Below, one piece after another: positions 1 through 5,725 of a stretch of DNA of 6,173 bases (position 1 is the first letter of the stretch; every line of letters begins with the position of its first letter). This stretch comes from an uncultured Acidimicrobiia bacterium (GTDB lineage Bacteria > Actinomycetota > Acidimicrobiia > IMCC26256 > CALEDW01): the NCBI GenBank assembly GCA_937949585.1, contig CALEDW010000317.1:1-6173 (forward strand), written 5' to 3'. The translations under genes and the position numbers were made by a program. The notes under the pieces were generated by a model. It ran no database searches and had not been told where the DNA came from. It was given only the letters and a program-made list of their open reading frames with translations.

Positions 1-339
1 GGCCCGGCGGGCCTCCCGGGGTGTGCGCACCGCGTGGCCCAGCACGAGGCCGGCGTCCCACAGGGGGTACCAGAGCCGCTCCGCGAGGCGACGGACGCCG
101 GGCCCGACCCGGGGAACGAGCAGCAGCACGTCGACGTCGGAGCCGGGGCAGAGCTCGCGCCGCCCGTAGGAACCGAGGGCGATGAGGGCGTGGTCGGGGT
201 GCCCGCCGGAGCTCGCCAGGTCGGCGAGGAGGTGGCGCAGGGCTTCGTCGAGCGCGTCGCTCCACGCCCGGGCCCAGGCCCGCCCCCCCGACGCCGCGAG
301 GCCCGCCCGGACGGCTCGCAGGCGGGCCGCCACGTCCAT
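1..339 (-). CDS. glnD: [Protein-PII] nucleotidyltransferase GlnD, N-terminal part (cut by window edge)
   Basis: Only the first 113 codons are visible; the gene runs off the left edge of the window. Translating the minus strand from ATG at 339-337 gives an open frame with the GlnD nucleotidyltransferase signature: GSYGRREL at residues 56-63, followed by GSDVDVLLL at 66-74. The two aspartates D68 and D70 are the expected metal-binding pair. WYPLWDAGLVLGHAVRT at 90-106 is the next conserved GlnD block. From family knowledge, GlnD modifies the PII T-loop tyrosine, by uridylylation in proteobacteria and by adenylylation in studied actinobacteria, and removes the group through an HD domain, with C-terminal ACT domains sensing glutamine. 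The HD and ACT parts lie outside the window. The start is 10 nt after the PII stop codon and has no strong ribosome site, which suggests translational coupling. A GTG two codons later is an alternative start. Confidence 0.93.
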   Translation of the reverse strand, partial: MDVAARLRAVRAGLAASGGRAWARAWSDALDEALRHLLADLASSGGHPDHALIALGSYGRRELCPGSDVDVLLLVPRVGPGVRRLAERLWYPLWDAGLVLGHAVRTPREARRA

Positions 340-349
340 CGGGGCCCGA

Positions 350-688
350 TCAGATCGCGTCGGCGTCGACCTCACCGGTGCGGACCCGGCGGACGTGTTC
401 GACGTCGGTGACCCAGACCTTGCCGTCGCCGATCTTGCCGGTGCGGGCCGCATCCACGATCCGCTCGACCACCTGGGTGACGTCCCCGTCGGCGACGACG
501 ACCTCGACGCGCAGCTTGGGCACGAAGTCGATTTCGTACTCCGCGCCCCGGTAGACCTCGGTGTGGCCCCGCTGGCGGCCGTAGCCCTGGACCTCCGAGA
601 CGGTGAGGCCCTGCACCCCGACGGCGCGCAGCGCCTCTTTCACCTCGTCGAGCTTGAACGGCTTGATGATCCCGGTCACGAGCTTCAT
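350..688 (-). CDS. glnK: Nitrogen regulatory protein PII (GlnK/GlnB family)
   Basis: This 112-residue protein is the usual full length for PII, a cytoplasmic trimer that senses ATP/ADP and 2-oxoglutarate and controls ammonium uptake and assimilation. It starts MKLVTGIIKPFKLDEVKEAL, a typical first strand and helix. The T-loop carries the PROSITE-type motif YRGAEY at 46-51, with modifiable Tyr51, and Q39 and K58 are kept as ligand contacts. The B-loop TGKIGDGK (83-90) with K90, and the C-terminal R101 and R103 of the VRRVRTGE segment, are the expected nucleotide contacts. A small deviation is VTDVEHV at 93-99, where many PII proteins have proline in place of D95. It lies 45 nt after amtB and 10 nt before glnD. 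Linkage to amtB favours the name glnK, but sequence alone does not separate GlnK from GlnB. GlnD would modify Tyr51, and the unmodified form would plug AmtB. Confidence 0.97.
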   Translation of the reverse strand: MKLVTGIIKPFKLDEVKEALRAVGVQGLTVSEVQGYGRQRGHTEVYRGAEYEIDFVPKLRVEVVVADGDVTQVVERIVDAARTGKIGDGKVWVTDVEHVRRVRTGEVDADAI

Positions 689-692
689 GTCG

Positions 693-702
693 CTCCTCTC
701 CT
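693..702 (-). promoter_or_regulatory. Ribosome binding site of glnK
   Basis: The minus strand reads AGGAGAGGAG immediately upstream of the PII ATG. AGGAG at 702-698 leaves 9 nt to the start and GGAG at 696-693 leaves 4 nt, so the start at 688 is well supported. The 45-nt gap to the amtB stop shows no promoter-like hexamers that I can recognise and no terminator hairpin, which fits co-transcription with amtB. Confidence 0.8.
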
Positions 703-733
703 GGTGTGACGGTGTTCGGCGCGCTCCCCCCGT

Positions 734-1975
734 TCAGGCCCGCTCGGCGGCATAGGCCACCTCCGAGTGCTGGCTGAGGTCGAGGCCGACCTCTTCCTCC
801 TCCTCACCGGCCCGGATCCCGCCGGGCAGCACGGCCCGCAGGACCACGAGGATCACGGTGGTGAGGACGAACGAGAAGACCATGGTGGCCGCCACGGCCA
901 GCGTCTGCTCTCCGAGCAGGCCCCACCCGCCGCCGAAGAAGAGGCCGTCCCGCCCGCCGGCGTTGACGGCCGTGTCGGCGAAGCAGCCCAGGAGCAGCGA
1001 CCCGACGAGACCGCCCACGAGGTGCACGCCCACCACGTCGAGCGAGTCGTCGTAGCCGAAGCGGTACTTCAGGCTCACCGCCGCCTGGCACACCGCCCCG
1101 GCGATCAGGCCGATCCAGATCGGGGCCATACCCCCGACGAACCCGGCGCAGGGCGTGATCGCGACCAGTCCGGCCACCGCACCGGAGGCCGCCCCCAGCG
1201 TGGTGGCGTGACCGGAGCGCAGGCGCTCGAGGGCGAGCCAGCCGAGCAGCCCGGCGGCCGCGGCCAGCTGGGTGTTGATCAGCGCCTGCACGGCCAGCGC
1301 GTCGGCACCCAGCGCCGAGCCGGCGTTGAACCCGAACCAGCCGAGCCAGAGGATCCCGGTCCCGAGCAGGGTGAGGGGCAGCGAGTGCGGCGGCATCGCC
1401 GTCTGCGGCCAGCCGCGCCGGCGCCCGAGCACCAGCACGGCGGCCAGCGCGGCGATGCCGGCGTTCACGTGCACCACGGTCCCGCCCGCGAAGTCGAGGG
1501 CCCCCCGCCGGAACAGCCAGCCCGAGGGGGCGAACACCCAATGGGCGATGGGTGCGTACACGATGACGAGCCAGAGGCCGCAGAACCAGGCCCAGGCACC
1601 GAAGCGCATCCGGTCGGCGACGGCACCGGTGATCAGGGCCGGGGTGATGATCGCGAACATCAGCTGGTAGGCGGCGTAGAGCCCGGGTGGGATCGACAGT
1701 GACACCCCGGGTGGGGCCGTGCCGGCGAGGTCGCGCATCCAGGCGAAGTCGAGGTTGCCGACGAGTCTCCCGGTCCCCCCGAAGGCGAGCGAGTACGCGA
1801 CGGCGGCCCACAGCACGCTCACCAGCCCGATGGCGAAGAAGTTCTGCATCAGCATGGCCAGGACGTGCTTTGCCCGCACCATCCCGCCGTAGAACAGCGC
1901 CAGGCCCGGCGTCATGAACAGCACGAGCGCCGCCGACACCAGGACCCACGCGGTGTTGCCCGAGTCGAGCTCCAC
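734..1975 (-). CDS. amtB: Ammonium channel AmtB
   Basis: This is an inner-membrane ammonium channel of the Amt/Mep/Rh family, 413 residues from the GTG start at 1975-1973, close to the usual length. Several hydrophobic helices are visible, beginning TAWVLVSAALVLFMTPGLALF. Conserved Amt blocks are ALDFAGGTVVH (D161 and first pore histidine H169), GWFGFNAGSA around 212-221 with F214, and DVVGVHLVGG with second pore histidine H318. F107, in the segment MFAIITPAL, matches an outer gate phenylalanine. The position of E. coli W148 appears to be F148 (in HWVFAPSGW). The cytoplasmic tail is acidic (a run of five Glu) and ends with the family motif GLDLSQHSEVAY, the region that meets PII. A TTG six codons upstream (1993-1991) is in frame but has no ribosome site. 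The GTG has a strong one, so I prefer it. The gene heads amtB-glnK-glnD and lies downstream of a GlnR-like box. Confidence 0.96.
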   Translation of the reverse strand: MELDSGNTAWVLVSAALVLFMTPGLALFYGGMVRAKHVLAMLMQNFFAIGLVSVLWAAVAYSLAFGGTGRLVGNLDFAWMRDLAGTAPPGVSLSIPPGLYAAYQLMFAIITPALITGAVADRMRFGAWAWFCGLWLVIVYAPIAHWVFAPSGWLFRRGALDFAGGTVVHVNAGIAALAAVLVLGRRRGWPQTAMPPHSLPLTLLGTGILWLGWFGFNAGSALGADALAVQALINTQLAAAAGLLGWLALERLRSGHATTLGAASGAVAGLVAITPCAGFVGGMAPIWIGLIAGAVCQAAVSLKYRFGYDDSLDVVGVHLVGGLVGSLLLGCFADTAVNAGGRDGLFFGGGWGLLGEQTLAVAATMVFSFVLTTVILVVLRAVLPGGIRAGEEEEEVGLDLSQHSEVAYAAERA

Positions 1976-1979
1976 TGCA

Positions 1980-1988
1980 CCCCCTCCC
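1980..1988 (-). promoter_or_regulatory. Ribosome binding site that decides the amtB start
   Basis: The minus strand reads GGGAGGGGG at 1988-1980. Its GGAGG core (1987-1983) leaves 7 nt to the GTG at 1975. The alternative in-frame TTG at 1993 lies upstream of this site and is preceded by no purine-rich stretch. This is the main reason for choosing the shorter AmtB. Confidence 0.75.
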
Positions 1989-2001
1989 GTCAAGGTGACG
2001 G
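1987..2001. repeat. Perfect 6-bp inverted repeat upstream of amtB (CCGTCA-N3-TGACGG)
   Basis: CCGTCA at 1987-1992 and TGACGG at 1996-2001 are perfect inverted copies separated by AGG. The repeat sits between the GlnR-like box and the amtB start and overlaps the first bases of the ribosome site. It could be a small operator, a short hairpin in the mRNA leader, or chance. There is no T-run after it on either strand, so it does not look like an intrinsic terminator. Confidence 0.45.
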
Positions 2002-2018
2002 CAGGATGACGCAGTGCT

Positions 2019-2056
2019 GTTTCCCGGCGGTGCGCGTCGGGTTACGGGCCGGTTAC
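2019..2056 (-). promoter_or_regulatory. GlnR-type nitrogen regulator binding box upstream of amtB
   Basis: Read on the minus strand from 2056, the sequence is GTAAC-N6-GTAAC-N6-CGCAC-N6-GAAAC, four pentamers with exactly 6 nt between each. The published actinobacterial GlnR consensus is gTnAC-N6-GaAAC-N6-GtnAC-N6-GaAAC. The first and fourth pentamers fit perfectly, the second differs at one base, and the third keeps only the invariant AC. All four AC dinucleotides are in phase (AC-N9-AC repeated). The box ends 43 nt before the amtB GTG, a suitable place for an activator of amtB-glnK-glnD under nitrogen limitation. It overlaps the last codons and TAA stop of the upstream cyclic-di-GMP gene. 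The match to the consensus is seen directly; that GlnR binds here is inferred, and no regulator gene is in the window. Confidence 0.7.
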
Positions 2057-5000
2057 GGCTCGCACCGGCGGGACGGCCGCCGCCGTGACCGTGTCGAGGA
2101 ACCGGCGGCGCAGCTCGTCGGGATCCAGTGCGGGGGCGTACAGGTATCCCTGGACCAGGTCGACACCCAGGGTGACCAGGGTGTCGCGTTGGGAGGCCGT
2201 CTCCACCCCTTCCCCCACCACCACCAGCCCGAGCGCGTGGCCCACCTCGACCACGGCGCGGGTGACGGCCAGGCTCCGCCGGTCGTCGGGCAGCGCGGCG
2301 ACGAACTCCCGGTCGACCTTGAGGATGTCGATCGGGAGCTGGCGCAGGTACCCCAACGAGGAGTACCCGGTCCCGAAGTCGTCGATGGCCAGTTGCACGC
2401 CGGCGGCGTGCAACGCGGAGAGCTGGTCGAGCGCCTCGCGGAGCAGCAGCGTTCCCTCGGTGATCTCGACGTGCAACGCCCCCGCCGGCACCCGGTGCGC
2501 GTCGAGGAGCGCAAGGATCCGCCCGGCGATGTCGGCGCGGCACAGCTGGGCCGCTGCGAGGTTCACCGACATCGCGAACCCGGCCGGCAGGCGGGGGCCG
2601 AGCTCGGCCCGCCAGCAGGCGAGCTGGGCGACGGCCTGCTCCAGTACGACGTCGCCGATGGGGTGGATCAACCCCGTCTCCTCGGCCAGTTCCACATCCG
2701 GCCGGCGGACCGCCCCGTCGAGGTCGCGCCAGCGCAGCAGCGCCTCGACCCCGAGACAGGCACCCCGGCGGGGGTCGACAACCGGCTGGTACCGCAGGAA
2801 CAGCGCCCCGTCCTCGAGCGCCCGCCGCAGCCGCTGCTCGCCGTCGAAGCGGGCCCGTACCGCCCGCCGGATGTCGTCGTCGAAGAGCCGCCAACACGCC
2901 CGGCCCGCGTCCTTGGCCTGGTACATCGCGACGTCGGCGTCGCGCAGCACCGCCGCCGAATCGGCGCCGGGGAGCCCGATCGAGACCCCGACGCTGGCGG
3001 TGACGCGCGCGCTCATCCCCTCGAGGTCGACCACCTGGTCGACTGCGGACAGGATTCGTTCGGCGACCCGCGCCGCGTGGTCGGAGGCGTCCCGGCCGTC
3101 GAGGTCGTCGCACAACACCGCGAACTCATCACCGCCGGTCCGGGCGATCACGTCCCCGGTACGGATCACCCGCTCGAGGCGCCGGGCGAGCTCGACGAGC
3201 ACCCGATCCCCGAAGGCGTGCCCGAGGCTGTCGTTCACGACCTTGAACCTGTCGAGGTCACAGAACAGCACCGCGACGTGCGCCCCCGTCCGGACGGCCC
3301 GGGCGAGGCTGCGCTCCAGGAGCTGCATGAACAGGGTGCGGTTCGGCAGGCCGGTCAGCGGGTCGTGGTGGGCCTGATGGGCGAGGCGGGCCTCGGCGAG
3401 CTCCCGTTCCACGGCGACCGATCCCAGGTCGGCGAACGTGTCCACGATGCGGCGCACTTCGTCGTCCGGGACGCCCGGACGACTGCCGTAGACGGCGAGG
3501 GTGGCCACCACCCGGCCGCCGGAGTCGAGCATGGGCACCGACCAGCACGACCGGATCCCGACCTCCGCCGCCAGGTTCCGCCAGGGCGCCCACCGCTCGT
3601 CGGCGGTCACATCCGCGGTGATCACCACCGATCTGCGGGCCGCGGCGGTGCCGCAGGTCCCGACGCCTTCGCCGACCGGTATCCCGGCCTCGAGGACCTC
3701 GACCATCCGGGCCGGGAGGTTGGGGGCCGCACAGCACCGCAGCGTGGTGCCGGACGGGTCGACGAGCATCACCGAGCATCGCCACGAATCGTCGTAGCGC
3801 TCGACGGCGTGGCACAGCTCCTCCATCACCTCGGGCAACGGGTCCCCCCGGACGATCCGTCGGAGGGTCGCGGCCTGGTCGGCGACGAGCTGTTCGGCCC
3901 GGGCCCGGGCGGTGACGTCCCGGGTGGTGACCAGCACCCCCCCGACGAGCGGGTCGTCGCGGTGATCCACCGCGGTGCTCTCCACGTGGCGCCACCGGCC
4001 GGCGGCGTCACGGAGCCGGAACCGGATCGGTTCGCGGCGTCGCCCGTCGAGCAGCTCCGCGAACTGCTCACGGAGGTGCCGGGCGTCGTCGGGGTGAATG
4101 TGGCTCCACGGGTCGGTCACGGTGCGGTGCCCCGGACCGAACCCGAAGATCCGGGCCGCGGCCGGACTGGTGTAGCGGATGGTCCCGTCGGGACCGACCA
4201 GGGTCACCACGTCCGCGGTCCCCTGGACCACGGCTCGCCAGCGGGCCTCGCTGGTCGCCAGGGCGTGCGCCGCCTCCCGGGCCTCGGTCACGTCGCGCCC
4301 GTTGATGAGGATCCCGGCCACCGAAGGGTCCTCGAGGAGGTTGGTGGCCACCATCTCCACCCAGCGCCACACCCCGTCGACCCGTCGCAGTCGCACCTCC
4401 AGCGGGGGGCTCACCGTCCCGGCCCCGGCGGCAACGATGCGACTGAAGTGCTCGAGCACGGTCTGGTGATCGTCGGGGTGCACGAACCGGGGGTGGTCGG
4501 CCAGCCCGATCCCCTCGTCGATGCCGAGGAGCCGACGGGCCGCCGGGCTCGCGTAGGTGACCGTGCGGTCGGCCCCGTAGACGAAGGTGAAGTCGGAGGC
4601 GTGCTCGGCCAGCAGCCGGAACCGCTGATCCTGTCGGCACCGGGAAAGGAGGGCGTCATGGCGTTCGGCGGCGGAGACCAGCACGTCGGCGAGCACCACC
4701 AGGGGATCGAGGCGGGCCGCGTCGAGCCGGTGCGGGTCCCGCCGCCACCCGAATGCCAGCACCCCGGTCACCTGTTCCTGCACCCGCACCGGTACGACGG
4801 CCCCGGCGGCAAAGCCCCGGCGGGCCAGCTCCGCCCGGGTGGCGGCCGTCCCCGGGTCGTCGTCGGCGACCCGCACCAGCACCCGGGCACGGCCGGCGAG
4901 CTCCCGGGCCAGGGCCGCCACGTCGCGGCCCTCAAGCGACGTCCCCGGCACCGCCGCCTCCATGGGACCTTCCCCGCCCACGACGGTGGGCAGCACGTCC

Positions 5001-5665
5001 CCGAGGTCGGGCGCGTCCTCGGCGTCGGGGCCGTCCTCGGCCGCTCCGGGCCGGTCCTGGCACCAGCGATGGGTGACGACGGGCAGACCGCCCTCCTCGG
5101 TCCGCACGAACACCGCCTCGTCGGCACCGAGGAACGCGGCGACGCAACGCAGCGAGGCCACAACGATCTCGTCGAACTCCTCCGGGCCGGCCTCGAGCAG
5201 CGCCCGGGACAGCTCGCTCACCAACGCGTCACCGGCGGCGCGCCGGCGCAGCGCGGCCTCGGAATCCACCCGTTCGGTGACGTCCCGGGTCGTCAGCACG
5301 ACCTGCGGCCGGAGCCCGGGGAGCGGGGTGATCACCGTCTCGAACGTCGACGTCGCCCCGTCGGCACGCCCGGCCCGGAACTGGACCACCGAGCGCTCCT
5401 CGGCCCCCGTGAGCACGGACCGGATCGCCTGCACCAGCCGGGCCCGGTCGGCGGGCAGCACGTTGGAGGTGATGCGCCGCCCCCGCATCACCTCCACGGG
5501 GTAGCCGAACGCCCGGGCGTTGCTCGCCGACAGGTACCGCACCCGCAAGTCCTCGTCGACGACGGCCACGAGGTCGCCGAGCGCGTCGAGCACCGCCGGC
5601 GCCGCGGTGCCGTCGGGCCGAGCCGTCGGACCGGCGGCCGCGCCTTCGCAGGGATCGTCCCGCAT
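2042..5665 (-). CDS. PAS-GAF-PAS-PAS-GAF-GGDEF-EAL cyclic-di-GMP turnover protein
   Basis: This is a 1207-residue soluble sensor protein with no signal peptide or membrane segment, so it probably acts in the cytoplasm. Approximate domains are PAS 24-132, a divergent GAF-like region 145-335 with an acidic insertion near 205-235, PAS 346-462, PAS 470-588, GAF 600-755, GGDEF 764-925 and EAL 940-1190. The cyclase site GGDEF (844-848) is intact, with FCDLDRFKVVND upstream (801-812), and an RxxD product-inhibition site (R835, D838) lies exactly five residues before it. In the phosphodiesterase domain the EAL motif is at 973-975. Expected metal and catalytic residues are kept: N1035, E1067, D1095 and D1096 of DDFGTGYSSL, K1116, E1152 and Q1172. 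It may therefore both make and degrade cyclic-di-GMP, with PAS and GAF domains choosing the direction. The signal is unknown. ATG at 5665 is the first start after an in-frame stop. It has no clear ribosome site, and GTG at codon 25 is an alternative. Confidence 0.95.
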   Translation of the reverse strand: MRDDPCEGAAAGPTARPDGTAAPAVLDALGDLVAVVDEDLRVRYLSASNARAFGYPVEVMRGRRITSNVLPADRARLVQAIRSVLTGAEERSVVQFRAGRADGATSTFETVITPLPGLRPQVVLTTRDVTERVDSEAALRRRAAGDALVSELSRALLEAGPEEFDEIVVASLRCVAAFLGADEAVFVRTEEGGLPVVTHRWCQDRPGAAEDGPDAEDAPDLGDVLPTVVGGEGPMEAAVPGTSLEGRDVAALARELAGRARVLVRVADDDPGTAATRAELARRGFAAGAVVPVRVQEQVTGVLAFGWRRDPHRLDAARLDPLVVLADVLVSAAERHDALLSRCRQDQRFRLLAEHASDFTFVYGADRTVTYASPAARRLLGIDEGIGLADHPRFVHPDDHQTVLEHFSRIVAAGAGTVSPPLEVRLRRVDGVWRWVEMVATNLLEDPSVAGILINGRDVTEAREAAHALATSEARWRAVVQGTADVVTLVGPDGTIRYTSPAAARIFGFGPGHRTVTDPWSHIHPDDARHLREQFAELLDGRRREPIRFRLRDAAGRWRHVESTAVDHRDDPLVGGVLVTTRDVTARARAEQLVADQAATLRRIVRGDPLPEVMEELCHAVERYDDSWRCSVMLVDPSGTTLRCCAAPNLPARMVEVLEAGIPVGEGVGTCGTAAARRSVVITADVTADERWAPWRNLAAEVGIRSCWSVPMLDSGGRVVATLAVYGSRPGVPDDEVRRIVDTFADLGSVAVERELAEARLAHQAHHDPLTGLPNRTLFMQLLERSLARAVRTGAHVAVLFCDLDRFKVVNDSLGHAFGDRVLVELARRLERVIRTGDVIARTGGDEFAVLCDDLDGRDASDHAARVAERILSAVDQVVDLEGMSARVTASVGVSIGLPGADSAAVLRDADVAMYQAKDAGRACWRLFDDDIRRAVRARFDGEQRLRRALEDGALFLRYQPVVDPRRGACLGVEALLRWRDLDGAVRRPDVELAEETGLIHPIGDVVLEQAVAQLACWRAELGPRLPAGFAMSVNLAAAQLCRADIAGRILALLDAHRVPAGALHVEITEGTLLLREALDQLSALHAAGVQLAIDDFGTGYSSLGYLRQLPIDILKVDREFVAALPDDRRSLAVTRAVVEVGHALGLVVVGEGVETASQRDTLVTLGVDLVQGYLYAPALDPDELRRRFLDTVTAAAVPPVRAVTGP

Positions 5666-5725
5666 GAGGGAGGTATCGGGCGCCGACGCAGGCTGCTGTA
5701 GCGGCGCACCGCTCCGTCGTGGACT

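Noticed and set aside
34..709. Plus-strand open frames opposite glnD and the PII gene
   Set aside because: They are low-complexity shadows of two well-recognised minus-strand genes and have no domain or ribosome site of their own.
689..733. Possible GlnR site or promoter between amtB and glnK
   Set aside because: The GAACACCGTCACACC stretch does not keep the AC-N9-AC spacing, and no promoter hexamers are visible. Co-transcription from upstream of amtB is the simpler reading.
1988..1993. TTGACG on the minus strand as a -35 promoter element
   Set aside because: A matching -10 would fall inside the amtB coding region after the GTG start, and no TANNNT-like hexamer is there. It is better explained as part of the palindrome and ribosome site region.
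804..3113. A 769-codon minus-strand frame crossing amtB and the GGDEF-EAL gene
   Set aside because: It runs in a different frame through two genes with clear family motifs, and its Arg/Pro/Gly-rich translation has no similarity to a known fold.
1865..5701. A 1278-codon open frame on the plus strand covering the whole GGDEF-EAL gene
   Set aside because: It is antisense to a gene with clear domain motifs throughout. Its translation is rich in Pro, Gly, Arg, His, Asp and Glu without any recognisable domain, as expected for the shadow frame of a GC-rich gene in which stops are rare.
5666..5725. Possible promoter or terminator in the 60-nt gap before the GGDEF-EAL gene
   Set aside because: GATACC near the ATG is only a weak -10 resemblance with no partner hexamer. 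The short GCAG/CTGC pairing has no T-run. I see nothing I can support here.
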